Below are positions 34,976 to 42,954 of a DNA stretch of 64,000 nt, piece after piece; positions within the stretch are counted from its first letter, which is position 1, and each line of letters starts with the position of its first letter. Origin of the DNA: Curtobacterium sp. 458 (lineage in GTDB: Bacteria > Actinomycetota > Actinomycetes > Actinomycetales > Microbacteriaceae); NCBI RefSeq assembly GCF_030406605.1, contig NZ_CP129104.1, positions 2,274,026 to 2,338,025 on the forward strand, in the 5' to 3' direction. Made by a program: the position numbers and the translations under genes. The notes beneath the pieces were generated by a model that did no database searches, was not told where the DNA came from, and worked only from the letters and a program-made list of their open reading frames with translations.

Positions 34976-36784
34976 GTGGGCCTCTTCCGGCGGAAGCGTC
35001 GCGCTGACGGCGCGGTCGTCGACGTCGGCCAGGAGGCCCGTGGTGCCTCCGGGACGTCGACCGACGACGTGCGCGTGACCGGCTGGGACGGCGACCTCCC
35101 GTCCCTGGACACGCCGGTGACGGTGCTCGTCACGACGCGCTCCGACCGGCACGCCGAGGTGCCCCGGCTGGTCGCGGCTGCCCGTGACGCCTTCGGTGCC
35201 GACGTGGACGTGCGTGCGGTGTCCTACGTGGCCGACGCGTCGCCCCGGGACGGCTCCGACCCGGCGCAGCCGTGGGGACGCCGTGGTCACGTGGACGGGC
35301 TCGGGTCGGCGATCAACGCCGGACTCGCGGCGGGCGTCGGGCGGACGCTCGTGCTCGTCGACACCTCCGTCGAGGTCGGGCCCGAGGCGTTGCGAGCGCT
35401 CGCACACGACGTCGACCGACCGACCCAGGCCGCCGTCCGGACCGCTGACGGTGTCCATCGGGCCGGAGCACGGCTCGTCCGACCGGGCGCGCTGCCGTGG
35501 TCGGACGACCGTGCCGCACCGCCGGACGACGTCGTCCTCGGGGCGGACCAACCGGTGGTCTCGATACCGCAGGGCGCCGTGGTCCCCGCACCGTGCCTCC
35601 CGGACGAACGGACCACGCTGACGGCGTGGACCGCCGACGCGGCCGCAGCCGCGCGAACGACCGTGCGCACCCGTGCCGTCGGACCGGTCGTCCGGACGGT
35701 CGAGCCGGGTCGCACCGTCGACGCCGCCGTGGTGGACGTCGTCGCGTCGTGGCGTGACCGCCCGGCGGACGGCGCAGGGTCCGGGGTGGTCGCCGGGCTG
35801 CCGCTCCCGCCGTGGGGTGCCCGGCCCGTGTCGCCGGTCGTCCGGTCACGGGTGCGGGCCGACCGGCTGTCGTGGTCCGTCAAGATCGCCGCCCCGGCCG
35901 GCCCCGAGGGCGACGGCTGGGGCGACGTGCACTTCGCCGCCGAGCTCGCGGCCGCACTCGAGCGGCTCGGGCAGGACGTCCGGGTCGACCGGCGTGACGC
36001 CCACGTGCGGGACGACGACGGCGACGACGACGTGACGCTCGTCGTGCGCGGCCTCGACCGCGTGCCACCGAACCCCGCGTCCGTGAACCTGCTCTGGGTC
36101 ATCAGCCACCCCGACGACGTCACGGACACCGAGCTGCGGACGTTCGACCGGGCGTTCGCGGCCGGACCGACGTGGGCGGCCGAGGCCTCCGCGCGCAGCG
36201 GCGTGCCGGTCGAGCCGCTCCTGCAGGCGACCGACCCGTCGGTCTTCCACCCGGGGACCCGCTCCGCGACCGGCGCCGATGCCGGCCGCGTGGTGTTCGT
36301 CGGGTCGACGCGGGGGACCGAGCGCCCGATCGTCACCGGTGCCGTGTCGGTCGGGGCCGACCTCCGGGTGCACGGACCGGGCTGGGCAGCCGTCCTGCCG
36401 CCGTCCCTCCTGGGCGAGCCGGCGTTGTCGCGCGCGGAGGTCGCGGCTGCCTACGCCTCGGCGCGGGTGGTCCTCAACGACCACTGGCCGGACATGGCGG
36501 CCGGTGGGTTCGTGTCGAACCGGGTGTTCGACGTCCTCGCGGCGGGCGGCGTCGTCGTGACCGATCCGGTCGCGGGGCTCGAGGACGTGCTCGACGTGCC
36601 GACCCTGGCCGTCGCCCGCTCCCGGGACGGACTCGCGGCCCTGCTCGACCCGGCACACCCGTGGCCGTCCGCGGGCGAGCGCGCCGAGATCGCCGCGCGC
36701 ATCGCCGCGAACCACTCGTTCGACGCCCGCGCCGGCTTGCTGCTCGACGCCGCCCGCGCCGAGCGTGCACGGCTGCTCCGCTGA
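34976..36784 (+). CDS. Two-domain glycosyltransferase: degenerate GT2 + CgeB-like GT-B
   Basis: A 602-residue protein starting at GTG 34976, 8 nt after rmlA. Residues about 40-160 look like a family 2 domain (TPVTVLVTTRSDRHAEVPRL, GLGSAINAGLAAGVGRTLV), but the DXD position reads LVDTSVEVGPEAL, so metal binding may be lost. From about 300 on it is a CgeB/Glyco_trans_1_2-type GT-B domain with LLWVISHPDDVTD, QATDPSVFHPG, VVFVGSTRGTERPIV, LNDHWPDMAAGGFVSNR and VLAAGGVVVTDP. Co-transcription with rmlC and rmlA suggests it is a rhamnosyltransferase, which is inference. Confidence 0.78.
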   Translation: MGLFRRKRRADGAVVDVGQEARGASGTSTDDVRVTGWDGDLPSLDTPVTVLVTTRSDRHAEVPRLVAAARDAFGADVDVRAVSYVADASPRDGSDPAQPWGRRGHVDGLGSAINAGLAAGVGRTLVLVDTSVEVGPEALRALAHDVDRPTQAAVRTADGVHRAGARLVRPGALPWSDDRAAPPDDVVLGADQPVVSIPQGAVVPAPCLPDERTTLTAWTADAAAAARTTVRTRAVGPVVRTVEPGRTVDAAVVDVVASWRDRPADGAGSGVVAGLPLPPWGARPVSPVVRSRVRADRLSWSVKIAAPAGPEGDGWGDVHFAAELAAALERLGQDVRVDRRDAHVRDDDGDDDVTLVVRGLDRVPPNPASVNLLWVISHPDDVTDTELRTFDRAFAAGPTWAAEASARSGVPVEPLLQATDPSVFHPGTRSATGADAGRVVFVGSTRGTERPIVTGAVSVGADLRVHGPGWAAVLPPSLLGEPALSRAEVAAAYASARVVLNDHWPDMAAGGFVSNRVFDVLAAGGVVVTDPVAGLEDVLDVPTLAVARSRDGLAALLDPAHPWPSAGERAEIAARIAANHSFDARAGLLLDAARAERARLLR

Positions 36785-36826
36785 CGCGCTCGCGCGCGGT
36801 CCGCGGAGCGGGCGACCCGGCGGGCG

Positions 36827-37690
36827 CTACTTGCGCGTGACCCAGCGCGCCCGGGCGGACAGACCCGCGCGGAGTGCGATACGGAGCGGCCACAGCCACC
36901 AGGCGCGGTACTTGCGGGACAGGTAGCGGTAGGCGCTGCGGTGGTGCTCGATCTCCATGCGGCGCCGGTTCGACGACGTCGAGTGCGCCCCGGTGTGCGT
37001 GACGACGGCCGACGGCACGTACACGTTCGTGCGACCGGCGCGTCCGACACGCTGCCCGAGGTCGACGTCCTCGAAGTACATGAAGTACGACTCGTCGAAC
37101 CCGCCGAGCTGCCGGAACAGCGACGTGCGGATGAGGAAGCACGCGCCCGACAGCCATCCGGCCTCGCGCTCGACGACCTGGGTCGTGGACCAGTACCGCT
37201 GGCTCCACGGGTTCGCCGGCCAGAACCGCGAGAACGCCGCGTGTCCGAGGCCGGTCCGGAGCGACGGCAGCTGCCGCGCCGACGGGTAGGTCTCGCCCTG
37301 GTCGTCGAGGATCCGCGGGCCGAAGGCGCCACCGTCGGGGAGCCGGTCGGCTGCCCGGACGAGTTCGTCGATCGACCCGGGGCCGAGCACGACGTCGGGG
37401 TTCGTGACGAGCAGGAAGTCCGGGCGGACGTCGGGCAGGACGTCGTCGAGGGCGGTCAGCGCCGCGTCGATGCCGCCGCCGTACCCCCGGTTCCCGCCCG
37501 AGGACACCACCGTGGCGCCGTACGACTCGCCGATCGCCCGGAGCGCGTCGAGGTCGGCGGACCCGTTGTCGGCGATCACCACCGCGACCGGGGTCGACGA
37601 GGCGTCGGCGACGCTCGCGAGGAACGGTCGGATGGTCTCGCCCGTGTTGTACGTGACGGTGAGGACGGCCACGCGTGGCGACGCGGTCAC
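36827..37690 (-). CDS. GT2 rhamnosyltransferase-like protein
   Basis: A 287-residue family 2 glycosyltransferase of the WbbL type. VAVLTVTYNTGETIRPFLAS, VIADNGSADLDAL, NRGYGGGIDAALTAL, VTNPDVVLGPGS and the GGFDESYFMYFEDVDLGQRV acceptor-site block are present. Its GTG start overlaps the stop of the upstream GT4 gene by four bases. WbbL-type enzymes transfer rhamnose in cell-wall linkers of actinobacteria, consistent with the rml genes nearby. The C-terminus is basic. Confidence 0.9.
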   Translation of the reverse strand: MTASPRVAVLTVTYNTGETIRPFLASVADASSTPVAVVIADNGSADLDALRAIGESYGATVVSSGGNRGYGGGIDAALTALDDVLPDVRPDFLLVTNPDVVLGPGSIDELVRAADRLPDGGAFGPRILDDQGETYPSARQLPSLRTGLGHAAFSRFWPANPWSQRYWSTTQVVEREAGWLSGACFLIRTSLFRQLGGFDESYFMYFEDVDLGQRVGRAGRTNVYVPSAVVTHTGAHSTSSNRRRMEIEHHRSAYRYLSRKYRAWWLWPLRIALRAGLSARARWVTRK

Positions 37691-38862
37691 CGGGTGCCTC
37701 CCGTGCGCGCGCCGGCGGCCGGGGCGTGCACGTCGGCGTACGCCCGGACGTGGACGGCCGCGGTGGCGTCCCACGTGAAGTCGTCGGCCCGACGGAGCGC
37801 GGCCGCGCGGTGCCTCGCGATGCGGTCCGGGTCGTCGAGGAGCGCCGTGATCGTCGTCGCGATCGCCTCGGCGTCGGGCTCGGTGTACACCGCCGCGTCA
37901 CCGCCGACCTCGGGCAGCGACAGACGCGGGGTGGTGACCACGCAGGCACCGGACGCCATCGCCTCGACCACGGGCAGCCCGAAGCCCTCGCCGAGGGACG
38001 GGTAGACGACGAGCTCTGCGCCGCCGAGGAAGCCGGCGAGGTCCTCGAGGGGGAGGTAGCCGGCCTCGACCACGTGGTCGTCGTCCTGGAGGGCGTCGAG
38101 GCGTGCGGTCGCGGACTCGTCCCAGCCCCGCGCTCCGGACAGCACGAGCCACGGGGTGTCGGATCCGGTCACCGCGCGGGCCTGCCGGACCGCTGCGTAC
38201 GCGTCGAGCAGGGCCGGCACGTTCTTGCGCGGTTCGATCGTGCCGAGGAACGCGATCCACGGCGCGCCCTCGGGGAGCGTCGCGGCGATCCGGGCGTCCT
38301 CGACCTCGGCCGTCGAGGGCTCGTGGAAGACGGCCCGGTCGACGCCGAGCGGCGCCACCCGGACGTCGGCGCGGATGCCCGTCACGACCCGTGCGGCCTC
38401 GGATGCGGTCGCCGCGCTCGGCACGACGACGACCGGTCGGCTGCGGAGCGACCGACGGCTCCACCAGGTGAAGAACGTGCGCTTCGTCCGCGAGTGCCAC
38501 TCCGGGTTCGAGAAGAAGGTGGCGTCGTGCAGGGTCACGACCGAGCCCCCGCGCCAGGCGAACGGGAACGTGTAGTGCGGCGAGTGGAGCACGTCGGCGT
38601 GCAGTCGACGTGCGAGCAACGGCAGCCCGGTCTGCTCCCAGACGAAGCGCAGCGGCACCGAACGGGTCCACCGCGGTGCGGCGTGCACGGTGACGGACGG
38701 CGCGAGGGCGGCGAAGTGCTGGACGTGCTCCGGTCGGACGACCAGGTGCACGTCGAGGTCGGGCGTGGCGAGGTGCGAGACGAGGCCCTCGACGTAGCGA
38801 CCGACGCCGCCCAGCGCTGCCGGTACGGCCGTCCCGTCGATCAGGACGGTGGTGTGCGGCAC
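37687..38862 (-). CDS. GT4-family glycosyltransferase
   Basis: A 391-residue GT-B enzyme. LIDGTAVPAALGGVGRYVEG begins the protein; VVTLHDATFFSNPEWH, FLGTIEPRKNVPALLDAY and YPSLGEGFGLPVVEAMASG are the conserved blocks. The start GTG 38862 has GGAAGGA upstream, and a TATCCT box at 38910-38905 on the minus strand gives a leader of about 36 nt. It is coupled by a 4-base overlap to the WbbL-like gene and lies 59 bp behind the wzm-wzt-GT2 operon. Confidence 0.9.
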   Translation of the reverse strand: MPHTTVLIDGTAVPAALGGVGRYVEGLVSHLATPDLDVHLVVRPEHVQHFAALAPSVTVHAAPRWTRSVPLRFVWEQTGLPLLARRLHADVLHSPHYTFPFAWRGGSVVTLHDATFFSNPEWHSRTKRTFFTWWSRRSLRSRPVVVVPSAATASEAARVVTGIRADVRVAPLGVDRAVFHEPSTAEVEDARIAATLPEGAPWIAFLGTIEPRKNVPALLDAYAAVRQARAVTGSDTPWLVLSGARGWDESATARLDALQDDDHVVEAGYLPLEDLAGFLGGAELVVYPSLGEGFGLPVVEAMASGACVVTTPRLSLPEVGGDAAVYTEPDAEAIATTITALLDDPDRIARHRAAALRRADDFTWDATAAVHVRAYADVHAPAAGARTGGTR

Positions 38863-38921
38863 GCGAGGATCCTTCCGGCCGGGGCCGTCGACGGGGGAGC
38901 GACCAGGATAGCGCCCGCGGC

Positions 38922-39971
38922 TCATGCTCCGGGGTCCACGGACCGGCGCGGCACACTCGCGCGACGGTCCTCGGTCAGGCGACGTGCCAGGTGCCGGGGG
39001 AGGTGCCCTGCGACGTCGGCCAACGCTGCCAGGACGAGCCGTGCCTCCCGGCGGTCCCGCGCGGACGCGAGGCCGCGCAGCCCGCGTACCGCTGTGCGGA
39101 CCGCTGCTCGGCAGATCGTCGACCACGGCGCGTGCCAGAGCGCGACGACGAGTCGGTTCCGCGCGTTGCGGAAGACGAAGAGGTCGCTCCGGACGCCGGA
39201 CGACGCGGAGTGGTCGTGCTCGACGACGGCGTCCGCGGCGTGCTCGACGCGCCACCCGCGGCGGCGGAGCCGCCAGGCGAGCTCGGTGTCCTCGTAGTAC
39301 ATGAAGAGCGACTCGTCGAGCAGCCCGACGTCGTCGAGCGCGCTCCGCCGAAGCGCGCTCGCGCCACCGGAGAAGCCGAAGACGTCGACGTCGGCGCGGT
39401 GGTCGGCGGCGGCGAACCAGTCGCGGTCCCGGCCGTTGCCGTCGCGGTCGACGCGCACGCCGGTGGAGTTGAGGCGCACCTCGCCGTCCGGCGCCGGTGT
39501 CCACCGGTGGCCGGCGTGGTCGTGCAGCACGCGCTGGTCGGGTGCGGGCACGGCACCGGCCGGGAGGCGCGACCAGCGTCCGGCGAGGAGGATGCGGCCC
39601 GTCACGGCGGCGGTGTCGGGCGCGGCGCGCGCCAGGTGGTCGCGGAGCGCCGCGACGAACCCCGGCGCGGGTTCGGCGTCGTTGTTGAGGAGGACGACGA
39701 CGTCGGCGTCGGTCGCGCGGATGCCCGCGTTCGCGCCGGCCGCGAAGCCGTCGTTGTGGTCGCGGGCCACCATCGTCACGTCCGGCAGCGCCGCCCGCAG
39801 CACGGCGACGGAGTCGTCCGAGGAGCCGTTGTCCACGACCACGACCTGCGCGTCGGCGGTCGGGTCGTCGAGCACGGCGCGGGCGGCACGCGCGGTCAGG
39901 TCGGCACGTTCCCAGTTGACGATGACGACCGCGGTCCGCGTGCCGTCGCGCGGCACGGAGGGTCCGGGCAC
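38922..39971 (-). CDS. GT2-family glycosyltransferase
   Basis: A 349-residue family 2 glycosyltransferase. TAVVIVNWERADLTARAARA, VVDNGSSDDSVAVL, VLLNNDAEPAPGFVAAL and the MYYEDTELAWRLRRRGWR block are typical of rhamnosyl/galactofuranosyl-type GT2 enzymes. GTG 39971 follows the wzt stop after two bases, so it belongs to the exporter operon and probably works on the same polymer. A C-terminal basic segment of about 40 residues follows the catalytic domain. Confidence 0.9.
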   Translation of the reverse strand: MPGPSVPRDGTRTAVVIVNWERADLTARAARAVLDDPTADAQVVVVDNGSSDDSVAVLRAALPDVTMVARDHNDGFAAGANAGIRATDADVVVLLNNDAEPAPGFVAALRDHLARAAPDTAAVTGRILLAGRWSRLPAGAVPAPDQRVLHDHAGHRWTPAPDGEVRLNSTGVRVDRDGNGRDRDWFAAADHRADVDVFGFSGGASALRRSALDDVGLLDESLFMYYEDTELAWRLRRRGWRVEHAADAVVEHDHSASSGVRSDLFVFRNARNRLVVALWHAPWSTICRAAVRTAVRGLRGLASARDRREARLVLAALADVAGHLPRHLARRLTEDRRASVPRRSVDPGA

Positions 39972-39973
39972 GT

Positions 39974-41200
39974 TCAGAGCTCTTCGAGCGAGGGCTTCGC
40001 GTAGACGGTGCCGACGGCGTCGCCGAACGAGGGCACCTCGAACGAGTCGCACTCGGGCAGGTCGTGCAGGTGCCGTCCGGCGGAGTCCATCATCGAGACG
40101 TTGATGAAGTACTTGCCGGTCCCGAAGTTCGTGTCGGCGATCTTCAGCCGGAGCTTCCGTCGGCCGTGCAGCGGCTCGAGGTGGACCCCCATGATGCCCG
40201 TCGTCGTGCCGTAGACGACCTGACCCGCGGTGTTGTTGATCTGCACCGCGGCCTCCCAGTCGGTGACGCCGTCGAGGTGCTCGAACTCCATGTCGACGAC
40301 GAGGTCGTCGCCGGGGGTGACGGGGGCGCGGTGCTCCTTGCCCTCGGCGGTGACGGTGGCGCCGAGCACGGTGCCGCGGCCGACCGCCACGTCGGCGCTC
40401 AGCTCGCCCGACCGGCGCTCCTCGAGCACGTCGCGGAACTTGCTGACCGCCTGCACCGCATCGCCGTCGTGCAGGACCTTGCCCTTGTTGAGGAGGACCA
40501 CACGGTCGCACATCTCCTGCACCTGGCTCAGGGAGTGCGTGACGATGATGATCGTCTTGCCCTGCTCCTGGAACGAGCGGATGCGGTCGAGGCACTTGCG
40601 CTGGAACGCCTCGTCGCCGACCGCGAGCACCTCGTCGACGAGCAGCACGTCGGGGTCGGTGTGCACGGCCACGGCGAACGCGAGTCGCACGTACATGCCG
40701 GAGCTGTAGAACTTCACCTGGGTGTCGATGAAGTCGCCGATGCCGGAGAACGCGAGGATGTCGTCGAACCGCGCCTCGGTCTCCTTGCGGCTCAGGCCGA
40801 GCAGGGACGCGTTGAGGTAGACGTTCTCGCGGCCGGACAGGTCCGGGTGGAACCCGGCGCCGAGCTCGAGCAGGGCGGCGAGGCGACCGCGGCGGGACAC
40901 CGTGCCGGAGGTCGGCTGGATGATGCCGCCGATCGCCTTGAGCAGCGTCGACTTGCCGGAGCCGTTCTGGCCGATGAGCCCGACGGTCGACCCGGCCTGG
41001 ATCGTGACGCTGACGTCGTCGAGCGCCCAGAAGTCCTGGCGGTGCTTCCGGCCGGCGCGGCCGAGCGTGACGATGCGCTCGCGGATGGTGTTGTCCTTGC
41101 GGACGGTGAAGCGCTTCCGGACGTGGTCGATGACGATGACGTCCGGGCGTGCTGCGGACCGGGTCGTGGTCGACGGGGTGACGGGCGTGCTGATGGCCAT
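39974..41200 (-). CDS. wzt: Polysaccharide ABC transporter ATP-binding protein
   Basis: A 408-residue ATPase. Residues about 20-260 form the ABC domain: Walker A GQNGSGKST, signature region FYSSGMYVRLAF (degenerate, as usual in Wzt/RfbE), Walker B DVLLVDEVLAVGDEAF and the switch THSL. Residues about 270-408 form an extra C-terminal domain like the carbohydrate-binding domain of Wzt, which recognises the polymer end before export. Together with Wzm it exports a lipid-linked glycan from the cytoplasm. ATG 41200. Confidence 0.94.
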   Translation of the reverse strand: MAISTPVTPSTTTRSAARPDVIVIDHVRKRFTVRKDNTIRERIVTLGRAGRKHRQDFWALDDVSVTIQAGSTVGLIGQNGSGKSTLLKAIGGIIQPTSGTVSRRGRLAALLELGAGFHPDLSGRENVYLNASLLGLSRKETEARFDDILAFSGIGDFIDTQVKFYSSGMYVRLAFAVAVHTDPDVLLVDEVLAVGDEAFQRKCLDRIRSFQEQGKTIIIVTHSLSQVQEMCDRVVLLNKGKVLHDGDAVQAVSKFRDVLEERRSGELSADVAVGRGTVLGATVTAEGKEHRAPVTPGDDLVVDMEFEHLDGVTDWEAAVQINNTAGQVVYGTTTGIMGVHLEPLHGRRKLRLKIADTNFGTGKYFINVSMMDSAGRHLHDLPECDSFEVPSFGDAVGTVYAKPSLEEL

Positions 41201-41203
41201 GGT

Positions 41204-42106
41204 CTAGAGCTCCTGCGCGAAGTTGCCCTGCAGCCGGGAGAACACCCGCTGCGCGCCGAGGAGGCAGGCGACGCCGATGACGAAGGCGATGCCGAGACGG
41301 AGCATGAGGTGCTCCGGGTAGACGACGTCCTTCGGGTCGTGCAGCCAGATGGCGTTCTGCATCCCGAGGACGGACAGCGTGAGGGGGTTGTTCGTGTAGA
41401 CGGCGAGGATCCAGTCGACCTTGAGCCGCTCCACGACCATCGCGTACGAGTAGACGATCGGCGATGCCCAGAGCAGCACCATGAGCCCGACGTCGATGAC
41501 GAACTGCACGTCGCGCAGGTAGACGTTGAGCGCTGCGAGGACGAGCCCGATGGCCGCGCCGTAGACGAGGATCACGAGCAGCGACGGGATGAGGTAGACG
41601 AGTCCCTCGTGCCACGGGAACACCCCGATGACGAGGGTCGCCGCGATGAGGATGGCGAACTGGATGACGTAGTTCACCAGGGCGGCGCCCACGCTCGCGA
41701 GCGGGAACACCTCGCGCGGGACGTAGACCTTCTTGATGAGGCCCGAGTTGCCGACGATCGACCCGGTCGACCCGGCGACGATCTCGCTGAAGAGCGTGTA
41801 GGCGCTGAGGCCCGTGAAGACGTAGATCGCGAAGTTGTCGATGCCCTTGGCCGCGCCGAGGATCTGCCCCATGACGAAGTAGTAGATGAGGAGCTGCGTC
41901 AGCGGCCGGACCAGCGTCCACACGAAGCCGAGCGCCGAGTCCTTGTACCGCGCCTTGAGGTCGCGCCGGACGAGCATGCCGAGCATCTCGCGCTGCCGGA
42001 AGACGTCGCGCAACTCGCGCCACGTCCCTCGGATCGCACTCGTCGGAGCACCGACGACGACGAGGGGCTCCTGCGCGAGCGCAGCCATGCGGTTGTGATC
42101 GACCAT
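41204..42106 (-). CDS. wzm: Polysaccharide ABC transporter permease
   Basis: A 300-residue ABC-2-type permease with six membrane segments. RELRDVFRQREMLGMLVRRDLKARYKDSA at its N-terminus (shown here only as a landmark at residues 26-54), LGFVWTLVRPLTQLLIYYFV and the later VYLRDVQFVIDVGLMVLLWA are typical of Wzm/TagG. ATG 42106 follows an AAGAG-type ribosome site; a TATGCT box (42145-42140, minus strand) lies upstream. It heads the wzm-wzt-GT2 operon and is divergent from the lipoprotein/secreted protein pair. Confidence 0.93.
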   Translation of the reverse strand: MVDHNRMAALAQEPLVVVGAPTSAIRGTWRELRDVFRQREMLGMLVRRDLKARYKDSALGFVWTLVRPLTQLLIYYFVMGQILGAAKGIDNFAIYVFTGLSAYTLFSEIVAGSTGSIVGNSGLIKKVYVPREVFPLASVGAALVNYVIQFAILIAATLVIGVFPWHEGLVYLIPSLLVILVYGAAIGLVLAALNVYLRDVQFVIDVGLMVLLWASPIVYSYAMVVERLKVDWILAVYTNNPLTLSVLGMQNAIWLHDPKDVVYPEHLMLRLGIAFVIGVACLLGAQRVFSRLQGNFAQEL

Positions 42107-42139
42107 GCGTCTCTTCGTTCGTGGGGGCAGGACCGGGAC

Positions 42140-42145
42140 AGCATA
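42140..42145 (-). promoter_or_regulatory. -10 box for the wzm-wzt-GT2 operon
   Basis: TATGCT on the minus strand about 34 nt before the wzm ATG. Confidence 0.4.
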
Positions 42146-42280
42146 CTCGGCGCCCCTCCCGGGCCGGCTGGAGCGGCAGGGGACCCGGACCGTGCGTGCG
42201 CTGGACTGCACGACGACTGTCGTGCACCCCGTGCGGGGGTGATTCCGGTCGGAACCAACCCTCAACCTTCACTTTCGGGT

Positions 42281-42286
42281 TACCGT
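42281..42286 (+). promoter_or_regulatory. -10 box for the lipoprotein/secreted protein pair
   Basis: TACCGT about 48 nt before ATG 42334, with AGGA in the leader. The spacer to the divergent wzm promoter is about 135 bp and somewhat lower in G+C than the flanks. Confidence 0.4.
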
Positions 42287-42333
42287 GGGCGCAACCCGGA
42301 CCCTTGTCAACATCCACAGGACGGCCCGTCAGC

Positions 42334-42954
42334 ATGCTCTTCGCTCCACGGCCGATCGCTGCGTTCGCGGTGGTCGGCGCGCTCACCTTCCTCGCGGCCG
42401 GGTGTTCCGCCGGCGACGGCGACCCGGCTCCCTCCGCGTCCTCGACGGCCTCGGCGACCACGTCGTCGAGCCCGACGGCGACCGCCCCCAGCACCGACGG
42501 CAGTGCCTCGGCGGCCCCGGCGGACGACGCGACGTCCGGCGTCGGCGGCGGCACCGGCTCCGACGACGGCGGCGGCGGCGCATCCGACGACGACACCCCC
42601 GGCGCGTTCCCGGGCTCGGGGGAGACCGCGCAGCCGGACACCGACCCGGCCGACTTCCCGGCGATCGCGGTCGTCACGTTCGCGGGTTGGGACGCCGCGA
42701 GCCGGACGCTGCAGGCCGGCGGCCTCGTCTCCGGCACGACGAACGCCTCGGGCACGTGCACCTTCACCGCGACGAAGGGCGGCACGACCCGCACCGCCAC
42801 GAGCTCCGCGCAGTCCAGCCCGAGCGCGGTCAACTGCGCGCAGGTGTCCTTCCCGGCCGCGAAGGTGTCCTCGGGCACCTGGTCGATCACACTCCAGTAC
42901 TCGGTCGGGTCGAAGTCGACCACGTCCGACCCGATGACGGCGGAGGTGCCGTGA
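42334..42954 (+). CDS. Putative lipoprotein with low-complexity linker
   Basis: A 206-residue exported protein. The lipobox LAAGC (residues 20-24) predicts lipid attachment at Cys24. Residues 25-105 are a Ser/Thr/Ala/Gly/Asp-rich linker without structure; residues about 110-206 form a small beta-rich domain with a Cys pair (GTCTFTATKGG and AVNCAQVSF). I do not recognise the family. The stop overlaps the next gene's start (TGATG), so it is translationally coupled to the large secreted protein and probably works with it. Divergent from wzm. Confidence 0.78.
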   Translation: MLFAPRPIAAFAVVGALTFLAAGCSAGDGDPAPSASSTASATTSSSPTATAPSTDGSASAAPADDATSGVGGGTGSDDGGGGASDDDTPGAFPGSGETAQPDTDPADFPAIAVVTFAGWDAASRTLQAGGLVSGTTNASGTCTFTATKGGTTRTATSSAQSSPSAVNCAQVSFPAAKVSSGTWSITLQYSVGSKSTTSDPMTAEVP

